DNA of 64,000 nucleotides. Source: Bacillus sp. BA3 (GTDB taxonomy: Bacteria; Bacillota; Bacilli; Bacillales; DSM-1321). Below the pieces are notes generated by a model, which was not told where the DNA came from, did not search any database, and was given only the letters and a program-made list of their open reading frames with translations. This document shows positions 27,371 to 35,860 of this stretch, piece by piece. Each line of letters begins with the position of its first letter. The stretch's first letter is position 1. The translations under genes were made by a program, and so were the position numbers. The stretch spans positions 1,155,878 through 1,219,877 of the forward strand of contig PIZR01000002.1 of assembly GCA_002835675.1 (NCBI GenBank), given 5' to 3'.

Positions 27371-28276
27371 ATGGAATTACGAGATTTAAAATCATTCATG
27401 GAAGTGGCCCTCCATAAAAGCTTTACGAATGCCGCCGCGAATTCTTATTTAACACAGCCTTCCTTAAGTAAAGCCGTCAAGAAACTCGAAGAAGAGCTGC
27501 GTGTGGAACTCTTCGACCGCTCAACGAGACACCTGCGCCTGACGGATGCTGGACAAATCGTGTATCAGCAAGGCCAAAAGGCCTTCGCCGCATTATCAGA
27601 ATTGAACGTACTCTTGGATGACCTCAGGGACGTTACAACAGGTGTTGTGAAAATCGGCATCCCTCCGTTGATCGGCACGCTGTTTTTCCCGGAAATTGCC
27701 CGCAGCTTTCAGGAACGTTATCCGAAAGTTTCCCTCGAGTTGGTCGAACTGGGCGCAAAGCTGATTGAAAAGCTTGTCGAAGAAGGCGAAATCGATCTCG
27801 GCATCGTCGTATTGCCTGCCAGCGAAGCTAATTTCAATATTTACCGCTTCATTGAAGACGAATTCGTTTTATTTCTTCATGAAGAGCACAGACTAGCCAG
27901 CCATTCAGCCGTCACCTTAACTGAATTGAAAGACGAGAAATTCATCCTTTTTTCTGAAGACTTCACTTTACATGATTACATTATCCAGGCATGCGTAAAA
28001 GACGGATTCACCCCTGACATCTCATACCAAAGCTCACAATGGGACCTGATCATCGAACTCGTCTCATCCAAACTGGGCATCACCCTCCTGCCCAGATCGA
28101 TTTATCATAAGCAAACCAACGAAAATGTTAAAATCATCCCGTTAAAAAACTCGAACCTCCACTGGAAACTCGGGATCATCACCAAAAAAGACGCCTACCA
28201 TTCCTTCGCCCTGAAAGAATTATTGAAGATGCTGAATGCAGGTGTTGGTCTAGTGCAAAATGACATAAATCAATAA
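27371..28276 (+). CDS. LysR-family transcriptional regulator
   Basis: About 301 residues. The HTH reads KSFTNAAANSYLTQPSLSKAVKKLEEEL, and the effector domain follows from about residue 90 (GVVKIGIPPLIGTLFFPEI). ATG 27371 (MELRDLKSF) is the usual LysR beginning; the frame's earlier ATG at 27341 lacks a ribosome site. It diverges from the GntP-hydroxybutyrate dehydrogenase operon and is its likely regulator. The inducer is unknown. Confidence 0.9.
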   Translation: MELRDLKSFMEVALHKSFTNAAANSYLTQPSLSKAVKKLEEELRVELFDRSTRHLRLTDAGQIVYQQGQKAFAALSELNVLLDDLRDVTTGVVKIGIPPLIGTLFFPEIARSFQERYPKVSLELVELGAKLIEKLVEEGEIDLGIVVLPASEANFNIYRFIEDEFVLFLHEEHRLASHSAVTLTELKDEKFILFSEDFTLHDYIIQACVKDGFTPDISYQSSQWDLIIELVSSKLGITLLPRSIYHKQTNENVKIIPLKNSNLHWKLGIITKKDAYHSFALKELLKMLNAGVGLVQNDINQ

Positions 28277-28327
28277 ATGAAAATAAGATTGCCTACATTT
28301 TTTTTAGGTTTGTAAAATAATTTGAAC

Positions 28328-28450
28328 GTTGATTGGAACGTAGGGCACTCGCTTTCCGCGGGCGGTCCGCCCTCAGCGCTCTTGCGCCTGCGGGGTCTCC
28401 CCTGGACCCGCTTTTCCCGCAGGAGTCTCGCACCTTCCGTTCCAATCAAC
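28328..28450 (-). repeat. GC-rich intergenic repeat, reverse orientation
   Basis: The reverse complement matches the copies at 14191 and 30731, including GATTGGAACGGAAGGTGCGA and CGCCCGCGGAAAGCGAGTGC. The far end is truncated relative to them. Confidence 0.85.
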
Positions 28451-28754
28451 TTTGTTTTAAATTTAGATAGAAAACATACCTGAGGTGATGAAAGTGGTCC
28501 TTTGGAGCAATTGGTTCCTAACATCATTTAGTCCGGTAGTTATTGATTGCCCTTTCATTTTTTTATATGGTCAAAGATGCGTATTCCGATGTTGGGCGCC
28601 AAAGTTTAAACCTGTCATTTTGTTAAAACGTCCCTACATTACATATACATTTGGCATTCGCCCGATACGTCAAGCTATCGTTGGTTATGGTTTTTATGAT
28701 AAAGTCCCTAATTATCTAGTTCGGTAAAAACTATGAGCTAAAAAAGATCCAATA

Positions 28755-28789
28755 GGGGGTTAGGAATACGTGCATTCAGAACCCCTTTT
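28755..28789 (+). terminator. hairpin with T-run
   Basis: GGGGTT pairs with AACCCC around an 18-base loop, followed by TTTT. No confident gene precedes it within 480 bp. Confidence 0.45.
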
Positions 28790-28802
28790 GCCTACAAACT
28801 GA

Positions 28803-28840
28803 AGCAGTGGATTTCGGAGGTGAAATCTCACTGCTTTTTA
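28803..28840 (+). terminator. hairpin with T-run
   Basis: AGCAGTG-GATTTC pairs with GAAATC-TCACTGCT, followed by TTTTT. It stands between the previous hairpin and the MDR gene. Confidence 0.55.
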
Positions 28841-28943
28841 GCGTTTCATCAGAAGTTTCTTCAGTTTCGTTTACATGTAGTTTTATAGTTCAGCTTAAAT
28901 CATAGTATTAAAAGACTGAATCAAAAACTAAAGGAGACTTGCG

Positions 28944-29864
28944 ATGAAAGCAATGGTATGCACAAAATACGGATCACCCGATGTACTGGAACTCAAAGAG
29001 GTAGCAAAACCAACTCCCAATGAAAACGAAGTTCTGGTGAAGGTTCATGCGGCAACAGTGGCTTCAGGGGACATAAGAGTCCGAAGCTTCAAGAGTCCCT
29101 TCTTATTATGGCTGCCGATGCGGATCTTTCTGGGGCTTAGAAAACCGCGAAAACCGATACTCGGAGTGGAGCTAGCCGGGGAGATAGAGGAAACAGGGAG
29201 CAATGTGAAAAAATTCAAAAAAGGCGACCGGATTTTCGCCATGACTGGAATGAATTTTGGGGCTCATGCCGAATACACCTGCTTACCTGAAGACGGGGCA
29301 ATCGCAATAAAGCCAGTCAATGTGACCTATGAGGAAGCAGCCGCCGTTTCTTTTGGGGGAACGACAGCTCTGCATTTTTTTAGAAAAGCCAATATCCAGG
29401 ACGGACAAAAAGTCCTCATATACGGTGCATCCGGTTCTGTAGGGACTTCCGCGGTACAGCTTGCCAAATACTTTGGAACAGAAGTTACCGGAGTATGCAG
29501 TGCCGCTAATTTTGATTTGGTGAGATCATTGGGAGCCGATAAAGTGATTGATTACACAGAAGAGGATTTCACGGAAAGACAAGAGCGATATGACATCATC
29601 TTTGATGCAGTCGGGAAAAGCTCAAAAGCCACATGCAAAAAAGCACTAACCCCGAACGGGCGATACGTGTCCGTTGAAGGGCAAGGAATAGCAAAGGTAC
29701 TCACGGAAGATTTACTATTTCTCAAGGAGCTAATCGAAACTGAAAAGATAAAATCGGTCATTGATAAACGCTACCCGCTGGAACAGATACCCGAGGCTCA
29801 TAGATACGTAGAACTAGGACATAAAAAGGGAAATGTCGTGATAACTGTACATGATGAACCCTGA
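28944..29864 (+). CDS. MDR-family NAD(P)-dependent oxidoreductase (quinone reductase-like)
   Basis: 306 residues of the medium-chain dehydrogenase superfamily. The N-terminal GroES-like part begins [20 protein letters not shown], and the Rossmann motif is [19 protein letters not shown]. The zinc-binding cysteines of true alcohol dehydrogenases are absent, so it belongs with the quinone oxidoreductase / enoyl reductase-like group. The substrate is unknown. AAAGGAG precedes the ATG. Confidence 0.9.
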   Translation: MKAMVCTKYGSPDVLELKEVAKPTPNENEVLVKVHAATVASGDIRVRSFKSPFLLWLPMRIFLGLRKPRKPILGVELAGEIEETGSNVKKFKKGDRIFAMTGMNFGAHAEYTCLPEDGAIAIKPVNVTYEEAAAVSFGGTTALHFFRKANIQDGQKVLIYGASGSVGTSAVQLAKYFGTEVTGVCSAANFDLVRSLGADKVIDYTEEDFTERQERYDIIFDAVGKSSKATCKKALTPNGRYVSVEGQGIAKVLTEDLLFLKELIETEKIKSVIDKRYPLEQIPEAHRYVELGHKKGNVVITVHDEP

Positions 29865-30020
29865 CAAAACCTTGCAAATGTTATAACTACCTCTTGGACA
29901 TGTAAATACCCCTTAGACAATTGGATCTGAAGGGGTAGGATGTCATTACGCAGGAAGATGTTGAAACTTTTTCCAGGAACAAACGTATATGGATGAGAGT
30001 TGTAATTTCTGGAGGATAGA

Positions 30021-30374
30021 ATGAATACGAATGCAATCGTACGATTAGTTTTAATGTTAGGGATTCCAGCATTCATGATGTGGCGGGAGTATAAAAAGAT
30101 GTCAAAAGAAGAACGAAATGAAGTGAAGACTGATTTTACGAGTAAGCGTTTTATCGCTACATATGGTTTAGTCGCACTCAGTTTGATATTCTTGTTGGTC
30201 GAACCAATTTTTGAAGCGACAAGGATGAAAGTGATTAGCGCCGTGCTTTTTTCATTTGGAATGATAGTGAGCAGCTTCTTTACATGGTTGAACGCTTCAT
30301 CAAAGTGTAAAGCAGTGCTAAAAATTATCTACTTATTGATCCTTTTTTCCATCTTATTTAGGGTGAATTATTAA
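30021..30374 (+). CDS. small membrane protein
   Basis: 117 residues with four hydrophobic segments (IVRLVLMLGIPAFMMW, YGLVALSLIFLLV, VISAVLFSFGMIVSSFF, IIYLLILFSILF) and a charged loop EYKKMSKEERNEVKTDF. The family is not recognised. GGAGG precedes the ATG. Confidence 0.6.
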   Translation: MNTNAIVRLVLMLGIPAFMMWREYKKMSKEERNEVKTDFTSKRFIATYGLVALSLIFLLVEPIFEATRMKVISAVLFSFGMIVSSFFTWLNASSKCKAVLKIIYLLILFSILFRVNY

Positions 30375-30559
30375 ATAGGTGCAGCCCATTGCACCTATTC
30401 TTCTATACTGTTATCATTGTTCTCCCTATACATTAACGAACGTAAATCCCTCTCTTTTAATGAAGGATTTTTTCGAAGTGAATAGCAGATTGCTGAAAAG
30501 ATCCGATTCTACGAAATCGATTAAGCCAATAATTAAGCAGATAAATCTATTGTTTCAGA

Positions 30560-30607
30560 CTGTAGCCAAATTCGAAGAAAGCGGGTTTGCCTACAGTTTT
30601 TTTCTTA
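30560..30607 (+). repeat. CTGTAGCCAAA hairpin element
   Basis: CTGTAGCCAAA and TTTGCCTACAG pair with one mismatch, followed by TTTTTTT. It has the form of a terminator but no gene directly precedes it. A sister copy with compensatory changes lies at 30678. Confidence 0.65.
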
Positions 30608-30677
30608 AAAAAGTTGCAGTGGATTTCATAATACTAAAAAACATAGTCTTGTTTTAGCCATTCCGCCCCCCTCCAGA

Positions 30678-30726
30678 CTATAGCCAAATCAGAAGAAAAG
30701 TAGTTTGCCTATAGTTATTTTATTTA
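30678..30726 (+). repeat. CTATAGCCAAA hairpin element
   Basis: CTATAGCCAAA and TTTGCCTATAG pair, followed by TTATTTTATTTAAAAAACG, which leads straight into the GC-rich repeat. Compared with the copy at 30560, both arms change together (G to A in one, C to T in the other), so the stem is preserved. Confidence 0.65.
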
Positions 30727-30730
30727 AAAA

Positions 30731-30866
30731 ACGCTCCAGTTGATTGGAACGGAAGGTACGAGACTCCTGCGGGAAAAGCGCGTCCAGGGGAGACCCCGCA
30801 GGCGCAAGCCGAGGAGGCTCCACGACCGCCCGCGGAAAGCGAGTGCCTGAAGTGGAAATCAATGTT
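30731..30866 (+). repeat. GC-rich intergenic repeat, full copy
   Basis: Almost identical to 14191-14326, with CTCCTGCGGGAAAAGCG, GAGACCCCGCAGGCGCAAG and CGCCCGCGGAAAGCGAGTGC in order. An open frame across it at 30744-31013 is an artefact of the repeat. Confidence 0.85.
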
Positions 30867-30979
30867 ATTATCGAATTACACCCCCTAAACACGAACATTA
30901 AATTATATTTATATTTTAATGTTCACTTTTTTATTGATTATCTATCATTTGTTTGTTATATTAGCAAAGTAATAATCGT

Positions 30980-31058
30980 AATTTACTCGTATATGCTCGG
31001 AAATATGGTCTGAGCGTTTCTACCTGGTTCCCAGTGAAAGCACTAGACTACGAGTTAA
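30980..31058 (+). ncRNA. purine riboswitch, guanine class
   Basis: P1 pairs ACTCGTA (30985-30991) with TACGAGT (31049-31055). Between them are the conserved core ATATGG, the J2/3 element GTTTCTACC and the J3/1 element. The specificity base in GACTAC is C, the guanine-type equivalent of C74; adenine switches have T there. The 3' strand of P1 can alternatively pair with sequence at 31128-31150 (TATACTTTGACTATCGTAGG), which overlaps the terminator's left arm. Ligand binding should therefore free the terminator and switch the downstream lipoprotein gene off. It controls the gene at 31253. Confidence 0.9.
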
Positions 31059-31145
31059 AGTATATTCAGCTGCCCGCTTTCTTGAGCAGCTAATGATTTA
31101 GCATTCGCTTCATTTTTGCTTGATTATCTATACTTTGACTATCGT

Positions 31146-31196
31146 AGGTCTAGAAGGCAGTAATCATTCTGCCGTTCTGGACCTTTTTCTTTGGAG
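31146..31196 (+). terminator. riboswitch expression-platform terminator
   Basis: AGGTCTAGAAGGCAG pairs with CTGCCGTTCTGGACCT around TAATCATT, followed by TTTTCTTT. It lies 57 bp before the lipoprotein start, in the position of an attenuator. Confidence 0.9.
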
Positions 31197-31252
31197 CATA
31201 TCTGCGAGTGTTTCAAACAATCGGATAATTTGTTTTTAAGGAGAGAAAAAAC

Positions 31253-32122
31253 ATGTTAAAAAAGTATACTATATTAGGAATCATTGCTTTACTTTTCGTG
31301 TCGGTAATTGCAGCATGCAGTTCTGCTTCCAAAAATGAAACGGTCGAAAAAAAGACTCAAAGGCCTATCATGATTCAAGGTCCAATGCCAATTGAAGCTG
31401 AAAATTTCGCGAAAAGGTTAAAAAATGTTAAAGAAGAAAAATCAGGAGATTTTGTATTTTATATTGGAACTTTAGACAATTATCCTGTAATCGTTGCCAA
31501 AACAGGTAAAGGGATGGAAAATACAGCTGCCGCTACAGCAGTGGCAATTGAAAGATATAACCCTATTGCCATCATCAATCAAGGGACATCAGGTGGACAT
31601 GACCCAAGCTTAAACGTTTTTGATATTGTTTTAGGAGAAAGAACGGTAAACCTAGGTTCATTAAAAACGGCAGATAAAGCTGAAAACGAAGGAATCGATC
31701 CAACCATATGGAAACCAATGGACCTAATGGCTTCTGAAGGAAGTGCAGGAGAAGATCCTAATGCTGAAAAACCACGCTTCTTCGAGGGAGATAAGGATTT
31801 ACTCGCAGCTGCTCATGCAGTTAAGGATACCTACACAAAAGGTAAGATTGTCGATGGTACTATCGGTTCTGCAGACGTTTGGAATAATGAAGTGGATCGG
31901 ATTAAGTGGTTCCATACGAAATATGGTACATCCGTGGAAGAAATGGAAGGAGCTTCGGCAGCACAAATCGCCAAAGCTTACGATGTGCCCTTCTTAGGTA
32001 TACGAGTGCTATCCAATAATAAAACGAACGGCGGTAAATATAACCCTAATACAGCAGCAGCCAATCAAGAATATGTGTATGAAGTGGTTAAAAAATATAT
32101 CTCTACGATGCCAAGCAAATAA
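31253..32122 (+). CDS. lipoprotein of the nucleoside phosphorylase/nucleosidase superfamily
   Basis: 289 residues. A lipoprotein signal ends in the lipobox IAAC (Cys22), so the enzyme is anchored outside the membrane. The rest matches the MTA/SAH nucleosidase fold: GPMPIEAENF, TGKGMENTAAATAVAIERY, INQGTSGGH and the ribose-binding EEMEGASAAQIA. The catalytic Asp of MTA/SAH nucleosidases (RAISD) is replaced by Asn in RVLSNN; Asn at this site is known from 6-oxopurine-specific enzymes. With a guanine riboswitch in front, the likely job is releasing guanine or hypoxanthine from extracellular nucleosides for salvage. AAGGAG precedes the ATG. Confidence 0.85.
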   Translation: MLKKYTILGIIALLFVSVIAACSSASKNETVEKKTQRPIMIQGPMPIEAENFAKRLKNVKEEKSGDFVFYIGTLDNYPVIVAKTGKGMENTAAATAVAIERYNPIAIINQGTSGGHDPSLNVFDIVLGERTVNLGSLKTADKAENEGIDPTIWKPMDLMASEGSAGEDPNAEKPRFFEGDKDLLAAAHAVKDTYTKGKIVDGTIGSADVWNNEVDRIKWFHTKYGTSVEEMEGASAAQIAKAYDVPFLGIRVLSNNKTNGGKYNPNTAAANQEYVYEVVKKYISTMPSK

Positions 32123-32181
32123 GAGCGGGCCCGGAGCGTATTTAAGAATTAGAATCTTTTTGGTCACCTATCCCTATAAAA

Positions 32182-32234
32182 AAATAAAAGAAGAGCACAT
32201 ATTATATACGATAATATGTGCTCTTCTTTTATTC
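32182..32234. terminator. terminator, strong
   Basis: AATAAAAGAAGAGCACATAT pairs with its complement around ATACGAT, giving a stem of about 23 bp between convergent genes. Confidence 0.9.
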
Positions 32235-32247
32235 GCGGATGCCCAAA

Positions 32248-32619
32248 TTAGCGGACTATTGATTCTTCCTCCTTGCAAAAGGTTAAGCTGAGACTATTCA
32301 ATGTGTAAAGTCTAGCGGTGAAAATGAATAAATCGCTGTAGTTATTTTCAACGTACTCTTCAATGATCTCCATCCCTTTTCTGAATCTATCAACTAATAA
32401 ATGCGTGTAGTTTTCATCCCAGGTAAACCGATTGATTCGTTTAAGTTCATCTGCCAATACTTGAAATTTAAACTCGTCAACAAGAAGCTTCAATTGATAC
32501 AATTTATCTTTATTTAAACAAAAGCAGTTGTTTTCATTTTCATGATTTTCCCGGACAAATGTAATGAACCCTTTTAAATTATCAGCTAACATATTCGCTA
32601 TTTGCATCTCGAAGTTCAT
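32248..32619 (-). CDS. protein of unknown function
   Basis: About 123 residues, helical and charged, beginning MNFEMQIANMLADNLKGF and ending LTFCKEEESIVR. No family is recognised. A longer frame reaches 32787 but would read through the ZIP gene's terminator hairpin. GAGGAG lies 9 bases before ATG 32619, which I take as the start. Confidence 0.6.
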   Translation of the reverse strand: MNFEMQIANMLADNLKGFITFVRENHENENNCFCLNKDKLYQLKLLVDEFKFQVLADELKRINRFTWDENYTHLLVDRFRKGMEIIEEYVENNYSDLFIFTARLYTLNSLSLTFCKEEESIVR

Positions 32620-32745
32620 TTCTAACATCTCCTCAATGTCTAAAAATCTATATGAAGAGTGTATGATTTGAAATGATATTTTAACACCAACAATTCTTTT
32701 TTCGAGATAGATTCCTTGTGCATTTCCTTCTATGATAGAATTTTC

Positions 32746-32783
32746 ACAAAAAAAATTGCCCCCTTCCTTCCAAGGGGACAATC
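32746..32783 (-). terminator. terminator of the ZIP gene
   Basis: On the minus strand TTGTCCCCTT-GGAAGG-AAGGGGGCAA is followed by eight T, immediately after the ZIP stop codon. Confidence 0.85.
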
Positions 32784-33509
32784 TCACATCGAATCCAGAA
32801 CCAAAGATATAAGCAGGCCAGCAGCGGTGAATATGCCCGTGATCGGCCCTCCGTCTTCATATGCTTCAGGCATCATCGTTGAGGCGATCATGGCGATGAT
32901 TCCCCCGCCTGCAAAGGCTGCCATCGCTGCCAGGACATAGTCCGGGGCATGATCGAGGAATAGATAGCCCGACATCGAGGATAATGCCGAAATGATTAGG
33001 ACGGAAAACCACAGCAGCATGATTTTCTTCTTGGAGTAATCACTTTTGAGCAAACCTGTTGTACTTGAGAGCCCCTCCGGAATATTACTGATGAAGATGG
33101 CAATGACCAATAGCCAGCTTACCGAGCCACCGCTTATTAAGCTTGCGCCGATCATGATCGACTCCGGTATGGCATCCATCACGGTTCCGATGAAAATGGC
33201 TAGGCCCGCTTCCTTCGAAGAGTTATTATTGGACCGTTTCCTTTTATCCGCACCTTTTTTGGAAATAAGAAAATCCAAGGCAGTAAACACGCCGGCCCCT
33301 GCTATGAATCCGATCCCCGTCGCCCAGATTCCACCATCACTCACCGAATCAGCAAGCAGCTCATATGCCGCGGCACCAATCAATACACCCGTACCAAAAG
33401 CCATGATATAGCCAATGATGTTTTTCTTGATCGGTATGAAGATTGCGGCAAGTGCGCCAAGCAGGACGGCAGAACCCGAAACCCCTCCCCAAAAGACCGC
33501 ATTCCACAT
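32784..33509 (-). CDS. ZIP-family metal transporter
   Basis: About 241 residues with eight predicted helices. Conserved ZIP residues are visible in MDAIPESIMIG and FISNIPEGLSSTTGL (the helix 4 and 5 metal-site motifs). It probably takes up zinc or another divalent metal. The longer frame to 33620 has no ribosome site; ATG 33509 (MWNAVFWGG) follows GGGGGAATTC. It is monocistronic with its own terminator. I see no Zur or Fur box in the spacer. Confidence 0.88.
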   Translation of the reverse strand: MWNAVFWGGVSGSAVLLGALAAIFIPIKKNIIGYIMAFGTGVLIGAAAYELLADSVSDGGIWATGIGFIAGAGVFTALDFLISKKGADKRKRSNNNSSKEAGLAIFIGTVMDAIPESIMIGASLISGGSVSWLLVIAIFISNIPEGLSSTTGLLKSDYSKKKIMLLWFSVLIISALSSMSGYLFLDHAPDYVLAAMAAFAGGGIIAMIASTMMPEAYEDGGPITGIFTAAGLLISLVLDSM

Positions 33510-33664
33510 AGAATTCCCCCATTTCCTTTTTATAGGATAGTGTACCCGGGTTGATGTTGGGGTAAACAAGGGGCATCTTTGCAAATTCCAGCAAAAAAAA
33601 GCAGTTATATTCGCTGCCATGGTTTTTGTGTATAGAATGGTAGAGTATCCTGCTCTTCGCTGCC

Positions 33665-34003
33665 TTATATGACTGATATTTGCGGTTTTCCTTCTTCTCT
33701 TTCACTAACCTTTTCGATTTTATCGACAAACATTTGAAAAACTTTTCTCTTTTCTTCCAGCTCTTTTATCGATTCTTTCAATTCGTTCAATTTTTGTTCA
33801 AAAGGTTTATGATAGAGCTCGCGGATGCTTCGAATAATTTCATCATTAATAGTGGATTGTACAACCTGTTTGGTAATATTGAATTTATAGGAATAAACCT
33901 GAAGTTCACGCTTAACTTCATCATACTCTTTTTCTATCCCATTTAACACATCACTAATTTCTTCATTCCATTCTACTAAAGCCTTTTTCACATGTTCCTC
34001 CAC
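33665..34003 (-). CDS. coiled-coil protein of unknown function
   Basis: 112 residues, almost wholly charged helix (for example PFEQKLNELKESIKELEEKRK), with no signal or membrane segment. The start is GTG, 7 bases after GGGGGAAT. No family is recognised. It could be a small cytosolic adaptor, but nothing nearby indicates a role. Confidence 0.6.
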   Translation of the reverse strand: MEEHVKKALVEWNEEISDVLNGIEKEYDEVKRELQVYSYKFNITKQVVQSTINDEIIRSIRELYHKPFEQKLNELKESIKELEEKRKVFQMFVDKIEKVSEREEGKPQISVI

Positions 34004-34192
34004 CTTTATTCCCCCTCTTTAACTAACAAAAATCCATCTCCATAAAAACTTATTTTATCAAATGTTCATTTCGGTTTCTTTTCGGCTTAGTTACTTAACA
34101 TATAAGTTTTATTAAAAATAGATAACAGCTTACGACGAGTTACGAAACACTTTTGAAAAATCACATAGAATGAAACATGACAACTATAACCT

Positions 34193-34702
34193 ATGGAGGT
34201 GTTCAGACTGATTCATACAGTTAAACCAGGTGAAACACTGACACAGATATCCAGGGACTACCGGAAACCGCTATCGGCAATCATCGCTGCAAACCCGACA
34301 ATAAACCCAAATGTCATTTATCCTGGTCAACCCATCATGATCCCTGGTTTTCCTCCTGCTGATACCATTCCATTTCAGATCGATGTGTCCGTTAACAATC
34401 GTAAGCTAAGGCTGCTTAAAAATGGAGTACTGCAGAAACAATATCCAATCGCCGTTGGAAGAATGCTGTTCGGTACACCAGTAGGACAATTCATCATCAT
34501 TAATAAAGCCCCCAACCCCGGAGGCCCATTCGGTACAATGTGGATGAGTCTATCCAAGGAGCACTACGGCATTCATGGAACGAATGACCCCAGCTCGATT
34601 GGTAAAGCCGTCTCAAAAGGCTGTATTCGCATGCATAATCGGGACGTGGAGGAATTATCAAGGATTGTTCCAATCGGGACACCGGTTACGATTCATCCTT
34701 AA
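34193..34702 (+). CDS. ykuD: L,D-transpeptidase with LysM domain
   Basis: About 165-169 residues. The N-terminal LysM is [16 protein letters not shown]...; the YkuD catalytic domain has YGIHGT and SKGCIRMHN (His and Cys nucleophile). It matches B. subtilis YkuD almost end to end, including NPGGPFG and [13 protein letters not shown]. It cross-links peptidoglycan stem peptides and is spore-associated in B. subtilis. No standard start fits well: ATG 34193 is part of the GGAGGTG ribosome site region. A CTG at 34208 has ideal spacing and would match the homolog's N-terminus. Confidence 0.92.
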   Translation: MEVFRLIHTVKPGETLTQISRDYRKPLSAIIAANPTINPNVIYPGQPIMIPGFPPADTIPFQIDVSVNNRKLRLLKNGVLQKQYPIAVGRMLFGTPVGQFIIINKAPNPGGPFGTMWMSLSKEHYGIHGTNDPSSIGKAVSKGCIRMHNRDVEELSRIVPIGTPVTIHP

Positions 34703-34703
34703 T

Positions 34704-34731
34704 GTGTTCAGGGAAACCTGGACACTTTTTT
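34704..34731 (+). terminator. Rho-independent terminator
   Basis: GTGTTCAGG-GAAA-CCTGGACAC is followed by six T, directly after ykuD. Confidence 0.88.
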
Positions 34732-34736
34732 CAGTC

Positions 34737-34763
34737 AAAAAAAGGCAGGGATCTCCCCTGCCA
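34737..34763 (-). terminator. Rho-independent terminator
   Basis: On the minus strand GGCAGGG-GAGAT-CCCTGCC is followed by seven T, downstream of the symporter remnant. Confidence 0.8.
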
Positions 34764-34782
34764 GTACATGAGTATATGTCAA

Positions 34783-35204
34783 TCAATTCATATTAATCGG
34801 CCAATAATAAAACACCAGTGTAACCATGATGATCATGACACCGCTGATCATTAAATAGGTTGGGTATCTGCGGGTGATGTTCATTTCTTTTTGCTCGTCT
34901 ATTTCAATGGGGGTTTGAAGGATATTTGCATGAAACTCCCTTTCTTCGATGGTGATCGTTCCATACTTGGAGCCAATGATAAGTGCGCCTATGCTTAAGA
35001 TTAAACCAATGATGACAGGATTGAGGTAAACGGGTAGGCTTATTCCGAACATGCCGAGACTTTCTCCGAGTATCACGCCAACGAAGCCGAATACGATGCT
35101 CCAAAAGGCGCCTTCTTTCGTTACCTTCTTTGAGAATACGCTTGATATGGCAATCGGTCCCCATGATGCCGCAAATAGTGTAGGCAAATCTTGCTGAACG
35201 GCCT
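34783..35204 (-). pseudogene. sodium:solute symporter, C-terminal fragment
   Basis: Encodes AVQQDLPTLFAASWGPIAI followed by three more helices and a cytosolic tail, the last third of an SSS-family symporter. There is no start codon or ribosome site. The sequence joins abruptly, near 35200, to an inverted piece of the same kind of gene. It is the 3' end of a broken gene. Confidence 0.8.
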
Positions 35205-35404
35205 GATTTATTAAGCTGGCATGGCTTTACCGGACCTGCCGCAACGATGGGCACTCCATGGGAAGCATTGGCCTGGGCTGTCATCATCGGCTTGGTCTGG
35301 GGCATTGTCATTGCAGTGAGTCCATGGCAAAGCAGCCGATATTTAATGGCAAAAAATGAACATGTGGCCATTCGGGCTGGAGTTTGGGCTACCATATCCA
35401 TTTT
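35197..35404 (+). pseudogene. sodium:solute symporter, inverted middle fragment
   Basis: The plus strand reads LLSWHGFTGPAATMGTPWEA, then GLVWGIVIAVSPWQSSRYLM and AKNEHVAIRAGVWATISI. This is a middle segment of an SSS symporter, in opposite orientation to both neighbouring fragments. It is open at both ends. Confidence 0.75.
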
Positions 35405-35405
35405 G

Positions 35406-35530
35406 GCTAACGATGATGACTCCAAGCCATGTCGGGACAATATTCATTGCTGCCCAAATGAATACCTTTTCCGTCGGGGCGATATCCGCCTTAATGGTGG
35501 TGATTGTCGATATGCTGATATGGAGAAACA
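35406..35530 (-). pseudogene. sodium:solute symporter, adjacent-segment fragment
   Basis: The minus strand reads ISISTITTIKADIAPTEKVF, then IWAAMNIVPTWLGVIIVS, the part that normally follows the SPWQSSRYLMAKNEH segment. Here it lies on the other side of the inverted piece, and the GIMAAGLSS-type helix expected next is missing. Confidence 0.7.
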
Positions 35531-35584
35531 AATAAACGTCCTTCTCCACTACGATATCGGGGCAATCAAAGAAAATCACGTATC

Positions 35585-35788
35585 ATCCGGAACCTATTCA
35601 CCCAACAAAAAGAAGAACTAACGAATTGGGACTCCATCGTCCTCTCCCTTGGCCGCATTCCCAACACAGAACTATTCGAAGAAATGAAAGGCCATGCTCC
35701 CATTGTGAAACAGATTGGGGACTGCCTGGGCCTGCGTACGATAGAAGAAGCGACGCATGAAGGTATGATGAGTGCTATTAGTTTATAG
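35585..35788 (+). pseudogene. C-terminal fragment of an FAD/NADH oxidoreductase
   Basis: The plus strand reads WDSIVLSLGRIPNTELFEEM, then KGHAPIVKQIGDCLGLRTIE and EATHEGMMSAISL and a stop. GRIPNT and IGDC are the C-terminal FAD-binding landmarks of 2,4-dienoyl-CoA reductase/enoate reductase-type flavoproteins. The N-terminal body is missing. A terminator follows. Confidence 0.75.
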
Positions 35789-35793
35789 GAGGG

Positions 35794-35826
35794 GAGAGAC
35801 ATTCCCAAAGGAATGTCTCTTTTTCT
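35794..35826 (+). terminator. Rho-independent terminator
   Basis: AGAGACATTCC-CAAA-GGAATGTCTCT is followed by TTTTC, after the flavoprotein fragment. Confidence 0.85.
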
Positions 35827-35860
35827 TATAATATATGTTAGGCACGACCCTATTTTATTC

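Noticed and set aside
28270-28527. Open frame on the minus strand over 28328-28450
   Set aside because: Mostly the GC-rich repeat in reverse. No independent support.
28485-28727. 80-codon plus-strand frame behind GAGGTGATG
   Set aside because: A ribosome-like site is present, but residue composition is odd (many Trp, Cys, Phe, Arg) and no family is recognised. Too weak to annotate.
30744-31013. 89-codon plus-strand frame
   Set aside because: Starts in the GC-rich repeat and runs into the riboswitch aptamer.
32620-32787. N-terminal extension of the 32248 gene overlapping the ZIP stop (ATGA-like)
   Set aside because: The extension would translate the ZIP terminator hairpin, and a better start with GAGGAG lies at 32619.
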